NCBI GenBank assembly: GCA_030424595.1
Contig: JAUHWG010000021.1
Span: forward strand, 124,001 to 188,000
DNA from: Polyangia bacterium
Lineage (GTDB): Bacteria; Myxococcota_A; Polyangia; Nannocystales; Nannocystaceae
Reading direction: 5' to 3'
Length of the DNA stretch: 64,000 bases
The translations under genes were made by a program, and so were the position numbers. The notes beneath the pieces were generated by a model. That model did no database searches and was not told the origin of the DNA. It saw nothing but the letters and a program-made list of their open reading frames with translations. Below are positions 27,344 through 37,119 of the stretch, one piece after another; within the stretch, counting starts at the first letter, position 1, and each line of letters starts with the position of its first letter.

Positions 27344-30300
27344 ATGCCCTTCGCCCCTATCGCCATCGTCGGACGCGCCTGTGTCTTCCCCGGGGCCCTC
27401 AGCCCCGAGGAGCTGTGGGAGGCGGTCGCCGAGGGCCGCGATCTGGTCACCTCGGCGGCGCCCGGGCGCTGGCGGACCGCCCCGGGGGACGCGCTGTGCG
27501 GTCCGGAAGAGGACTCGACCGACCGGGCGTGGAGCGATCGCGGGGGATACGTCGCGGGCTTTGAGCGGATCTGGGATCCGACCGGCTTCGCCCTGCCGCC
27601 GGAGGCGCTCGGCGGCCTCGATCCGCTCTTTCATTGGGTGCTCCACTGCGCCCGCGCGGCCCTGGAGGACGCCGGCGACGGTCGCCGCGGGGTCGTCGGT
27701 CGCCCCCGGGTCCGGGCCGTGCTCGGGAACCTCAGCTTCCCGACCGCCGAGATGAACCGCTACGCCGAGTCGGTGTGGCTGCGGGGGGAGGGGGGCGAGA
27801 ACCCGGCCGATCCGCGCAACCGCTTCATGTCGAGCGGCCCGGCGGCGCTGCTGGAGATGGCCTTGGGCCTCGGCGCCGGGGCGTTTTGCCTGGACGGGGC
27901 CTGCGCCAGCTCCCTCTACGCGATCAAGGTCGCCTGCGACCTGCTCCACGACGGCGCCGCCGACCTGGTCCTCGCCGGCGCGGTCAACCGGGCCGACGAT
28001 CTCTTCCTCCACGTCGGCTTCTCCGCCCTCCAGGCCCTGAGCAAGAGCGGTCAGAGCCGCCCCTTCCACGCCGAGGCCGACGGCCTCCTGCCGGCGGAGG
28101 GGGCTGGGGTGGTCGCGCTCAAGCGTTTGGCCGACGCGCGTCGCGACGGCGACCGGATCCACGGGGTGATCCGCGGCGTCGGCCTCTCCAACGACGGTCG
28201 CGGCCGCGGATTCCTGGCGCCGTCGCAGGAGGGGCAGGAGCGGGCGCTGCGGGCGGCCTACGCCAGCGCAGGAGTGCGGCCGGCGGAGGTCTCGCTGCTC
28301 GAATGCCACGCGACCGGGACGGTTCTCGGCGACGCGACCGAGCTCCAGAGCTCGGCGGCGGTCTTCGACGGCTGCTCCGAGGTGCCGATCGGCTCCCTCA
28401 AGTCGAACCTCGGGCACATGATCACCGCGGCGGGCGTCGCGGGCCTTATCAAGGTGCTGGAGGCGATGCGCCACGGGGTGCGGCCGGCGACGCTGCACAC
28501 CGAGGCGGCCAACCCCGCGCTCGCCGGGCTCCCCTTCCGCCTGCTCGGCGCGCCCGAGGTCTGGCCCGCAGACAAGCCACGGATCGCCGGCATCTCCGCC
28601 TTCGGCTTCGGCGGCAATAACGCGCACCTGGTCGTCGCTGAGGACGATCCCTCGCTCCCTGTCCCTGCCCACGCCGACTCCGGGCCCGCCCCGCGCCTCG
28701 CGGTGGTCGGCGTCGGCACGATCGTCGGCGCTGCGGAGGGCGCCGAGGCGCTCCGCGAGGCGCTGGCCGCGGGGAAGAGCCTGATCGCCGGGGCGACCGA
28801 TGTAGAGGGCGCTGGGGCCCGGACCGAGGGGGTCAGGGTCGGCCTCAAGGGCCTCTGCTTCCCGCCCCGTGACCTCCAGCGGACCCTCGGCCAGCAGCTC
28901 ATGGTCCTCACCGCCGCCCGCGAGGCCGTCGCCGCCGGCCCGACCCTGGGCCGCGACCGCAGTGGGGTCTATGTCGGCATGGAGGCGGACCCGGAGATCT
29001 GTCGCTACGGCCTGCGCTGGCGCCTGCGGCAGCGGATCCTGGAGGCTCGCGGCGCTGGGCCTGGGGCCGGACCAGTCCCCGAGCCGTGGCTGACCGAGAT
29101 CAAGGACCGGATCGCGCCCCCGCTCGGGGCCGAGGAGGTGGTCGGCACCATGCCGAACATCCCCGCCAACCGGATCAACCGTCAGCTCGACCTCGGCGGA
29201 CCGAGCTGGACCGTCGCCGCCGGCGAAGCCTCCGGCCGGGTCGCCCTGGAGCTCGGGGCCAGGGCCCTGGCCCGCGGGGAGCTCGACACGGCCCTGGTCG
29301 GCGCCGTCGATCTCTCCTGTCAGGCCGTCCACCAGGCCGCGCTCGCGGCGATCGAGGGCGGCGAGGGCCCTCCGCCGGGGGACGCGGCCGTGGTCCTGGT
29401 CCTGCGCCGCTACGACGACGCGCTCCGCGACGGCGATCCGGTGCTCGCGACCCTGGATCTGGGCTGCGCCGCGGAGAAGATCGACGCCGGGGACGTCGAC
29501 GGGCGTGGGCAGGGCGGCGCGACCCTCAACGAGGGCCTCGCCGGCGTGATCGGGGACGACGGTGCCTCTAGGCGGGGGATCGATGAGCGTGGCCGGGGCG
29601 GCGCGGCCGAGAACGGCGGCGTCGCGGGGGCTGACGTACGTGGCCAGGGCGGGAACGCCGACGCCCCGGGGGCTGACGAACGTGGCCGGGACGGCGCGAC
29701 CGAGAATTCTGCGGCGGACTCCCTCCCGTACGCCCCTGATCTGCGGGCGCAGCTCGGCCGCTCCTGGGCGGCCGGCGATCTTCGCGACCTGGCGGCGGCG
29801 ATCCTCGCCCCGAAGGCGGCGGCGCAGCGGATCCAGGCCCGCCCCGGGGGGCGGGAGTACGTCCTCCGGCGCGCCGATGCCCTGATCGCCGGAGCAGCTC
29901 GGGCGAGCGCCCGCCTGCACCGCTTTGCGGCGCCGACGATCCCCGCGCTGGAGCGCTCCTTGCTCGCGCGGGAGCTAGGCGGCGAGGGGCCCTGCCGGGC
30001 GGCGATCCTCGCCGCGGACCCAGAGGAGCTCGGGACCCGCTGCGACCGGGCGGTCGCGGGCCTGCGCCAGGGGACATCGCCGGGACCCGGGGTCTATCTC
30101 CGGACCGCGCCCATCGGCGGCGAGGTGGCGCAGGTCTTCTCCGGCGCCGGAGCGGCCTACGAGGGGATGGGCGCGGCCCTCCTCGCCTCGCTCCCCGAGC
30201 TGGTCGCCGCCCTCGGGGCTCGCAGCCCCGGTCTCACCCGAGAATTCTTCGCCCCCTGGGTCGACGGCGGCCGGGCCCTGCCGCTGCACCGCCTCTGGAG

Positions 30301-33300
30301 CTCGTCCTTCCTCTCGCAGGCCCACGCCGAGCTGTCGAAGACCTGGCTCCAGCTGCGGCCGGACGCGGTCATCGGCTACTCCTCCGGCGAGAGCAACTCC
30401 CTCTTCGCCGCCGGCTACTGGAGCGACCACGACGGGATGATCGACGCCTGCCGCAGCTCCGGGCTCTTCACCGAGGAGATCGCCGGCGCCTTCGCGGCGG
30501 TCGCCCGGGCTTGGGGCGTGGCCGAGGCGAGCTGGGAGACCTGGACCGTGCTCGGCCCGGTCGTCGAGGTCGAGGGGGCAGTCGCCGGTGAGGCGCGGGT
30601 CCACCTCTCCATCGTCCACCACGACGACGAGTGCGTGGTGGCTGGGGATCCTGCGGGATGCGGGCGGATGCGGGCGGCGCTCCCCGGCAGCCGCTGGATC
30701 CCGCTGCCCTACAACCTGGCGGTGCACGTCCCGGAGCTGGGCGAGGTCGCGGAGCGCTGGCTCGAGCTCCATCGCCGGCCCGTCGCCGAGCCACCGGCGG
30801 CGCCCCGGGTCTACTCCGGGGCCCACGGCGCGACCTACTGCCCCAGCGAGGCGGCCTGCGCCCAGGCCATCCTCGGTCAGGCCGACCGCCGCCTCGACTT
30901 TCGCGCGGTCATCCGCCGCGCCTACGCCGACGGGGTCCGGGTCTTCGTCGAGCACGGCCCGCAGGGGAGCTGCGCCCGCTGGATCCGCGAGATCCTCGGG
31001 GAGCAGGACGCCGTCGTCGTCGCCCTGGACCGCAAGGGGGCCGGCGCCGACGCGATCCTCGAGTCAATGGCCGCGCTGTGGGCCGCCGGGGTGCCGATCG
31101 CCGTCGAGCCGCTGCTCCGTCGGCTGGAGCCTGTGCCCACGCCGGGCCCCACGCCGGGCCCCACGCCGGGCCCCACGCCGGGCCCCACGCCGGGCCAGCT
31201 CGCCTCGCCTCCGACCGCGGCCGAGAAGAAGCTGCGGATCCCCACCCGTCCCTCGCCCCTCCACCTCCCAGGGTTGCCGACGATGTCCAGCCAGACCGTG
31301 AAGAACGTGCCCAACGTCCGTCCCGCCCAGCACGCCGTTGCGGGGCACGGGGCCCAAGGCGGGATCCATGGCGAGAGTGATCGGGCCGCCCTCGGGGGGC
31401 GGCCCGATGGCGGTGTCCAGGCCATGCAAGCGGCGCCTACGCTCCCCTCGGTCGCCCACGTGCCCGCGGATCTCAGCCCTCCCGCACCGGTCGCGGCGAT
31501 GTCACGGCCCGTCGCGAGCGGTGATCGGCGCGAAGCGGCCGCGGTCACGGGTGCCGAGCCCGGACTCGGGCGCGGGGCAGCCCCGGTCGCGGGTGCGGAG
31601 CCCGGACTTCAGTCGGGCGGGGCCTCGGTCGCGGGTGCAAAGCTCGGGCTCCCGTCGGGCGCAGCCTCGGTCGCGGGCGCGCACGCGGTCTCTCCGGGTC
31701 GCGAGGTATCGCCACTGCCCTCGGGTGCGGGTCTGCAGCCCGGCGCCCACCCGTCAGCGGCGCCGACGATCCCGCGCGGCCCCTCGGCGCTGACGATCGC
31801 CGACGTCATGGGGGCCCAGCTCGCCGAGCTCGGGGCCCGCCAGCGCTTCTTTGTCGAGCAACAGGCCGCGCTCCACCGTCGCTTCCTCGAAAGCCAGGCC
31901 GAGGCGCTGTCGATCCTGGTCCAGGCCTCGCGATCGCCGGGCTCGGGGGTCGTCGCTCAGGGCGGGAGCGGTCTGTCTGCTGGGGTGGGGGAGTGGGGAG
32001 CCCGCTCCGGGCCCGGGGTATCACCGGATCCGGCTGGTCTCTCTGGCGAACGGGGGGGGGATGCCGACGATTCGGTCGCTGCTGGCACCGCGACGAGCAG
32101 GCAAGGGCGCTTTGCCCCGGCCTCGACGCCCACGGGAGGGGCGACCAGCGGGCTCGGCCGCTCCGCAGGAGGGGCGCTGGGCGGTTCAGGAGGCTTCGCC
32201 GCGGGCTCGACACCCACAGGTGGTGCGCCGGGCGGGCCGGGGCGCCTGCCGGCGGCTCTACCCGCCGCCGGATCGACGACGAGCGGGCCGGGAGCGCCCG
32301 GCTCGCGGGCGGCGTCGGCCGGGCAGGGGGCCCAGGCTGGTTCACCGCGGCCGGGAAGCGGGATATCGCGGCCGGGAAGCGGGACATCACGGCCAGGAAG
32401 CGGGACCTCGCGGTCCGCGGCGCCGAGATCCGCTGGGCAAACGTCCCCTGGGGCGACCATTCCCCCGCCGCCCGTGCCCTCAGGCCCGACCTTTGACCGC
32501 GCCGCCCTGGAGATCCACGCCGGCGGCCGGATCTCCCAGATCTACGGCCCTGAGTTCGCGGTTCAGGACAGCTTTGAGCGCCAGGTTCGGATGCCCCTGC
32601 CGCCGCTCCTCCTGGCGGATCGGGTCACCGGGCTCAAGGCGGAGCCGATGTCGATGGGCGTCGGCACGATCTGGACCGAGACCGACGTCACCGAGGACGC
32701 CTGGTACCTCCACGCCGGGCGGATGCCCCCCGGGATCATGATCGAGGCGGGTCAGGCCGACCTGATGCTCATCAGCTACCTGGGCGTCGACGCCGAGAAC
32801 CGGGGCGAGCGGGTCTATCGCCTCCTCGGCTGCACGCTGACCTATCACGGCAGCCCGCCCGCGGTCGGCGAGACCCTCTGCTTTGACATCCACCTCGACG
32901 GTCACGCCAAGCAGGGCCGCTCGCGGCTGATGTTCTTCCACTACAACTGCCACATCGACGGCGAGGTCCGCCTCTCGGTGCGGCAGGGGCAGGCCGGCTT
33001 CTTCACCGACGCGGAATTGGCGAACTCCGACGGCTGCCTGTGGCGCCCCGAGGACCAGGAGATCGTCGCCGCGCCGCGCCTCGACCCGCCGCTTTGCGAG
33101 ACCGGGCGCTCCTTCACCGCCGAGCAGGTGCGGGCCTTCGCCGAGGGGCGTCCCTGGGACTGCTTTGGCGCGGAGGCGATGCTGCGGACGCGCCCCCACA
33201 CCCGGACCCCGCGGATCCAGAGCGGGCGGATGCAGCTCCTGGGGCGCGTCGACAGCTTTGAGCCGCGCGGCGGGCCCTGGGGGCGGGGCTACCTCCGGGC

Positions 33301-36300
33301 GACGACGCCGATCACCGCCGAGGACTGGTTCTTCGCCGGCCATTTCCTGAACGATCCCTGCATGCCCGGGACGCTGATGTTCGAGGGCTGCCTGCAGGCG
33401 CTCTCGTTCTACCTCGCGGGCCTCGGCTACACCGTCGATCGCGACGGCTGGCGCTTTGAGCCGGTGCCGGAGCAGGCGATGACCCTGAGCTGCCGCGGCC
33501 AGGTGACCCCGACCTCGAAGGTCCTGGTCTACGAGGTCTTCGTCGAGGAGGCCTTCGGCGGGCCAAACCCGACGGTCTACGCCGATCTGCTCTGCACCGT
33601 CGACGGACTCAAGGCGTTCCACGCCCGCCGGGTCGGGCTCCGCCTGGTCCCGGCCTGGCCGCTGGACGAGGGGCACCCGCTGCTCGGCTCGGGCGCCGCC
33701 GATCCGCCGGGGACGACCCTCGCGCGGGCCGGGGACTTCGTCTTTGGCCGCCATTCCATGCTCGCCTGCGCCAACGGGCGGCCGACCGAGGCCTTCGGCC
33801 CGGTCTACAGCCGCTTCGACGGTCACGAGCCGGTCCCGCGCCTGCCGAACCCGCCCTATCACTTCATCTCGCGGGCGCTCCGGACCGAGGGGGGCGTCGG
33901 CGAGATGAGCAAGGGCGGCGCCGTCGAGGTCGAGCTCGAGATCGCGCCGGACGCCTGGTACTTCGCCGAGAACGGCTCCCGGACGATGCCCTTCGCGGTC
34001 CTCCTCGAGGCTGCGCTCCAGCCCTGCGGGTGGCTCGCCAGCTACATGGGCTGCGCGCTCGGCGTCGACGAGCCGCTGATGTTCCGAAACCTCGACGGAC
34101 ACGGCACCCAGCACATGGAGGTGCGGCCGGACGCTGGGATCCTGCGGACCCACGTCCGCAACACCCAGCTCTCGGTCACCGCGTCGATGATCATCGTCGG
34201 CTTTGAGGTCGAGTGCCGGACCTCTGCGGGGCTCGTCTACAGCATGAGCACGGTCTTCGGCTTCTTCCCGGCCTCCGCCTTCGTCGATCAGGCGGGACTG
34301 CCGACCTCGGCGGAGCTGCGCGGGCTCTTTGAGGCCGGATCGGAGGGCTCGCCGCGGCGGATCGTCCGCGAGATCGAGCGCGCGCCCGCGGGTCAGCCGC
34401 GGATGGCGGAGCCCATGCTGATGATGCTCGACCGGGTCGTCCACTTCGACCCCGAGGGCGGCGCTGCGGGGCTCGGCTGCGCCCGTGGCGACAAGGATGT
34501 CGACCCCGGCGAGTGGTTCTTCGCCGCCCACTTCTTCCAGGATCCGGTCCAGCCGGGCTCCCTCGGGATCGAGGCGATGCTCCAGCTCCTCCAGTGGTGC
34601 ATGCGCGAGCAGGGCATGGCCGCGGGGATCGAGCGTCCGCGCTTTGAGCCGCTGGCCCTCGGCCGCGAGCTGACCTGGAAGTACCGCGGCCAGGTCGTCC
34701 CGAGCGACGGCCTGATCTCGACGACCCTCGAGATCACCGAGCGCGGTCAGGACGAGCGCGGCCCCTACGCGATCGCCGACGCCTCGCTGTGGATCGACGG
34801 CAAGCAGATCTACCGGGCGACCGGCGTCGGCATGCGGATCGTCAGCGGCGACGACGAGCACGGGCGGACGATCCCGCTCAGCCTCGCGGCCCGACCCTGG
34901 CTCCGTGATCACTGCCCGACCTGGACCGTGCCGGCGGTGCCGATGATGTCGATGGTCGACATGCTCGCCCAGGCCGCCCGCGCCGACGAGCGGATCGTCG
35001 GCCTGCGCGACGTCCGGGTGAAGGGCTGGCTCGTGGTCCCGCCGGGGAGCGAGCAGACGCTCCGGATCGAGCGCGACGGCGAGCGTGTCCGCCTCCTCGT
35101 CGACGGTGACGGTGACCGCGAGGGGGGCGAAGCTCCGCCGCGGGAGGTCGCGACCGCCCGTCTCCTCGTCGGTCGCTACGGCGATCGCCCGGACCCGCTG
35201 CCGCCGCTCTCGGGCGAGGCGGTGGAGCTGCCCTACGCCGACGGCTCGCTCTTCCACGGCCCGGCCTATCAGCGGATGGAGTCGCTCGTCCGCGGTCCGC
35301 TCGGCGCCTCGTCGACGCTGCGGGCCGGCGGCGAGGTCCCGCTCGGGCGCCTCGCGCCTGCGCTCCTCGACGCGGCGACCCACGGGATCCCCCACGACGC
35401 CCTCCACCGTTGGGAGCCGCGGATCGCCGCCGACCGGGTCGCCTATCCCGCCTGGATCACCGAGCTCGACGTCTACGGACCGACGCCGACCGAGGGCGCG
35501 CTGCGCTGCGAGGTCCGCTACCGCGGGGTCGTCGGCACCGCGGACTTTCCCTCCTTTCTGATCCAGATCATCGGCGAGCGCGGGGTCTGGTGTCAGATGA
35601 CGCTGGTCGAGGCCTGCTTCCCCAAGGGCAAGCTCGGCAGCGCGCCGCCGACCGATCGCCGGGCCTTCCTCCGGGATCGGCGCTTTGTCGAGGGCCTCCG
35701 CCTGTCGATCCAGACAGGTGAGGGGGACGACGCCGAGACCCGCCTGAGCGGCGACGACGTCCGCGGCAGCGACTGGCTGCCGGGCACGGTCTGCGCGATC
35801 TACGGCAGCGACGAGGTCGCGACGATCGCCCGCAAGGAGCACATCGCCGCTGTCCACGGGCTTCATCCGCGGGTCCTCCCGGAGGCCCTGCCGCTGACCG
35901 CTTGGTCGCTCACCACCGACCGACAAGACGCCGCCGCCGTCGTTCGTGGGAATCCCCGCGGGCGCCTCGACGTCGACCCGGTCCGCCGCTTCTGGGGCCG
36001 CTGGCTCGGCGTCCGGGGCTGGCCTGTCGAGGACCTCTACTACGGCTTGATGGCGCGGTTTGTCCGCCGGGTCGTCGTCACCGATCCCGATGACTTCGCC
36101 CGCTTGCGGGGTCGGAGCGCCCTGTACCTGGCGAACCATCAGGTCGGGATCGAGTCGCTGCTCTTCTCGATGATCGCCTCCGGTCTCACCGAGGTGCCGA
36201 CGGTCACCCTGGCGAAGGTCGAGCACCGCAAGACCTGGCTGGGTCAGCTCATCGCCCACTCCTTCGCCTACCCGGGCGTCCGCGATCCCGAGCTCATCAC

Positions 36301-36925
36301 CTTCTTCGATCGTCAGGACCCCGCGTCGCTGATGGGCGTCCTGCAGGGGCTCTCCGCGCGGATGAAGCGGGAGGCGCGGTCGATGATGGTCCACGTCGAG
36401 GGGACCCGCTCGCTCGACTGTGCGACCCCGGTGCAGGCGATCAGCGGCGCCTTCCTCGACATGGCCCTGGCCCTGGGCGCCCCGGTCATCCCGGTCCGCT
36501 TCGTCGGCGGGCTGCCGCGCGATCCGCTGGAGTCGCGGCTGGAGTTCCCGCTCGGCATGGGCCAGCAGGAGATATGGTTTGGCCGGGCGCTGTGGCCGGA
36601 GCAGCTCGCGGCGATGAGCTACGGCGATCGCCGCTCGACGGTCGTCGACGCGCTCAACCATCTCGGGCCCGGACCCGCGCTGGAGCGGCCCTTCCCCGGG
36701 GACCCGGCATTCGAGCGCGCCGTCCGACGCTGGCGAGACGAGCGGGGCGTCAGCCTCGGCCACGCGACGCTGTATCAGGTCATGGCCGAGGCCGAGGAGC
36801 CCTGCGCCGCGACCCAGACCTTGCTCGCCGCGCGTTCGGCCTCGGAGCTCGCAGGCGCGGACTCGGCCGAGGGTCGCTGGCTCGCGGAGCTGGGGCGCCG
36901 GCTGCTCGAGGAGCCCAAGGCCTAG
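27344..36925 (+). CDS. pfa3: PUFA synthase subunit Pfa3: KS-CLF-AT-4 hotdogs-PKS-DH-like-AGPAT
   Basis: 3193 residues. KS (~1-445): C187 in DGACAS, CHATGT, SNLGHM. CLF (~455-800): the Cys position is E628, so not condensing; its second half is replaced by a Gly-rich insert. AT (~920-1260): S1013 in GYSSGE. Low-complexity linker (~1265-1715). Four FabA-like hotdogs: 1720-1860 (H1790, HAGRMPPG), 1960-2090 (H2000, full GHFxxDPxMPG), 2150-2320 (N2210 where His is expected, pseudo-domain), 2330-2480 (H2396, AAHFFQDPVQPG). A PKS-DH-like domain (~2500-2800, H2523). C-terminal acylglycerolphosphate acyltransferase (~2860-3170): NHxxxxE at H2932/E2937 and EGTRS at E3019. From family knowledge the hotdogs set cis double bonds, and the acyltransferase probably hands the product to lysophosphatidate. 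ATG at 27344, 12 bp after pfa2. Confidence 0.96.
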   Translation: MPFAPIAIVGRACVFPGALSPEELWEAVAEGRDLVTSAAPGRWRTAPGDALCGPEEDSTDRAWSDRGGYVAGFERIWDPTGFALPPEALGGLDPLFHWVLHCARAALEDAGDGRRGVVGRPRVRAVLGNLSFPTAEMNRYAESVWLRGEGGENPADPRNRFMSSGPAALLEMALGLGAGAFCLDGACASSLYAIKVACDLLHDGAADLVLAGAVNRADDLFLHVGFSALQALSKSGQSRPFHAEADGLLPAEGAGVVALKRLADARRDGDRIHGVIRGVGLSNDGRGRGFLAPSQEGQERALRAAYASAGVRPAEVSLLECHATGTVLGDATELQSSAAVFDGCSEVPIGSLKSNLGHMITAAGVAGLIKVLEAMRHGVRPATLHTEAANPALAGLPFRLLGAPEVWPADKPRIAGISAFGFGGNNAHLVVAEDDPSLPVPAHADSGPAPRLAVVGVGTIVGAAEGAEALREALAAGKSLIAGATDVEGAGARTEGVRVGLKGLCFPPRDLQRTLGQQLMVLTAAREAVAAGPTLGRDRSGVYVGMEADPEICRYGLRWRLRQRILEARGAGPGAGPVPEPWLTEIKDRIAPPLGAEEVVGTMPNIPANRINRQLDLGGPSWTVAAGEASGRVALELGARALARGELDTALVGAVDLSCQAVHQAALAAIEGGEGPPPGDAAVVLVLRRYDDALRDGDPVLATLDLGCAAEKIDAGDVDGRGQGGATLNEGLAGVIGDDGASRRGIDERGRGGAAENGGVAGADVRGQGGNADAPGADERGRDGATENSAADSLPYAPDLRAQLGRSWAAGDLRDLAAAILAPKAAAQRIQARPGGREYVLRRADALIAGAARASARLHRFAAPTIPALERSLLARELGGEGPCRAAILAADPEELGTRCDRAVAGLRQGTSPGPGVYLRTAPIGGEVAQVFSGAGAAYEGMGAALLASLPELVAALGARSPGLTREFFAPWVDGGRALPLHRLWSSSFLSQAHAELSKTWLQLRPDAVIGYSSGESNSLFAAGYWSDHDGMIDACRSSGLFTEEIAGAFAAVARAWGVAEASWETWTVLGPVVEVEGAVAGEARVHLSIVHHDDECVVAGDPAGCGRMRAALPGSRWIPLPYNLAVHVPELGEVAERWLELHRRPVAEPPAAPRVYSGAHGATYCPSEAACAQAILGQADRRLDFRAVIRRAYADGVRVFVEHGPQGSCARWIREILGEQDAVVVALDRKGAGADAILESMAALWAAGVPIAVEPLLRRLEPVPTPGPTPGPTPGPTPGPTPGQLASPPTAAEKKLRIPTRPSPLHLPGLPTMSSQTVKNVPNVRPAQHAVAGHGAQGGIHGESDRAALGGRPDGGVQAMQAAPTLPSVAHVPADLSPPAPVAAMSRPVASGDRREAAAVTGAEPGLGRGAAPVAGAEPGLQSGGASVAGAKLGLPSGAASVAGAHAVSPGREVSPLPSGAGLQPGAHPSAAPTIPRGPSALTIADVMGAQLAELGARQRFFVEQQAALHRRFLESQAEALSILVQASRSPGSGVVAQGGSGLSAGVGEWGARSGPGVSPDPAGLSGERGGDADDSVAAGTATSRQGRFAPASTPTGGATSGLGRSAGGALGGSGGFAAGSTPTGGAPGGPGRLPAALPAAGSTTSGPGAPGSRAASAGQGAQAGSPRPGSGISRPGSGTSRPGSGTSRSAAPRSAGQTSPGATIPPPPVPSGPTFDRAALEIHAGGRISQIYGPEFAVQDSFERQVRMPLPPLLLADRVTGLKAEPMSMGVGTIWTETDVTEDAWYLHAGRMPPGIMIEAGQADLMLISYLGVDAENRGERVYRLLGCTLTYHGSPPAVGETLCFDIHLDGHAKQGRSRLMFFHYNCHIDGEVRLSVRQGQAGFFTDAELANSDGCLWRPEDQEIVAAPRLDPPLCETGRSFTAEQVRAFAEGRPWDCFGAEAMLRTRPHTRTPRIQSGRMQLLGRVDSFEPRGGPWGRGYLRATTPITAEDWFFAGHFLNDPCMPGTLMFEGCLQALSFYLAGLGYTVDRDGWRFEPVPEQAMTLSCRGQVTPTSKVLVYEVFVEEAFGGPNPTVYADLLCTVDGLKAFHARRVGLRLVPAWPLDEGHPLLGSGAADPPGTTLARAGDFVFGRHSMLACANGRPTEAFGPVYSRFDGHEPVPRLPNPPYHFISRALRTEGGVGEMSKGGAVEVELEIAPDAWYFAENGSRTMPFAVLLEAALQPCGWLASYMGCALGVDEPLMFRNLDGHGTQHMEVRPDAGILRTHVRNTQLSVTASMIIVGFEVECRTSAGLVYSMSTVFGFFPASAFVDQAGLPTSAELRGLFEAGSEGSPRRIVREIERAPAGQPRMAEPMLMMLDRVVHFDPEGGAAGLGCARGDKDVDPGEWFFAAHFFQDPVQPGSLGIEAMLQLLQWCMREQGMAAGIERPRFEPLALGRELTWKYRGQVVPSDGLISTTLEITERGQDERGPYAIADASLWIDGKQIYRATGVGMRIVSGDDEHGRTIPLSLAARPWLRDHCPTWTVPAVPMMSMVDMLAQAARADERIVGLRDVRVKGWLVVPPGSEQTLRIERDGERVRLLVDGDGDREGGEAPPREVATARLLVGRYGDRPDPLPPLSGEAVELPYADGSLFHGPAYQRMESLVRGPLGASSTLRAGGEVPLGRLAPALLDAATHGIPHDALHRWEPRIAADRVAYPAWITELDVYGPTPTEGALRCEVRYRGVVGTADFPSFLIQIIGERGVWCQMTLVEACFPKGKLGSAPPTDRRAFLRDRRFVEGLRLSIQTGEGDDAETRLSGDDVRGSDWLPGTVCAIYGSDEVATIARKEHIAAVHGLHPRVLPEALPLTAWSLTTDRQDAAAVVRGNPRGRLDVDPVRRFWGRWLGVRGWPVEDLYYGLMARFVRRVVVTDPDDFARLRGRSALYLANHQVGIESLLFSMIASGLTEVPTVTLAKVEHRKTWLGQLIAHSFAYPGVRDPELITFFDRQDPASLMGVLQGLSARMKREARSMMVHVEGTRSLDCATPVQAISGAFLDMALALGAPVIPVRFVGGLPRDPLESRLEFPLGMGQQEIWFGRALWPEQLAAMSYGDRRSTVVDALNHLGPGPALERPFPGDPAFERAVRRWRDERGVSLGHATLYQVMAEAEEPCAATQTLLAARSASELAGADSAEGRWLAELGRRLLEEPKA
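31138..31196 (+). repeat. 12-bp Pro/Thr/Gly coding repeat in Pfa3
   Basis: About five copies of acgccgggcccc coding for TPGP directly after the AT domain, opening the long linker. Further in-frame repeats follow near 31540-31690 (Val/Ala/Gly units) and 32345-32410 (RPGSG units). Confidence 0.85.
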
Positions 36926-37119
36926 CAGACCGTGGTGAAAGTCCCCGGACCGTATCGCCCGGTATGGGGGCGTTTCGTCAAAGCCAAGGGGGCCAACGAT
37001 CGCCGCGCGAGAGCGCGGCTACAAGACCGCCCGCGAGGGAGTAAATGTACGCACTACTCCGCCGATGGCGGCTCCTCACGGGACAGCACCAAGTGCGTCG
37101 ATATCGGAGCGAACGCAGG
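36926..37119. other. convergent intergenic region after the PUFA operon
   Basis: 194 bp between convergent pfa3 and the esterase gene. A small perfect hairpin, ccgcgc-gaga-gcgcgg, lies at 37003-37018 and may help end transcription. No gene was recognised. Confidence 0.4.

Noticed and set aside
29204..29260. Glu at the cysteine position of the CLF as a novelty
   Set aside because: Loss of the cysteine is the defining feature of chain-length factors and, as far as I recall, a Glu there is usual in PUFA synthases; only the shortened second half was kept as a finding.
27218..29920. 900-codon minus-strand open frame
   Set aside because: Antisense to the Pfa3 KS and CLF domains; no family features.
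32480..36763. 1427-codon open frame on the minus strand
   Set aside because: It is antisense to the conserved dehydratase and acyltransferase domains of Pfa3. Long antisense frames are expected in DNA this GC-rich, and its product is Arg/Asp/His-rich with no domain.
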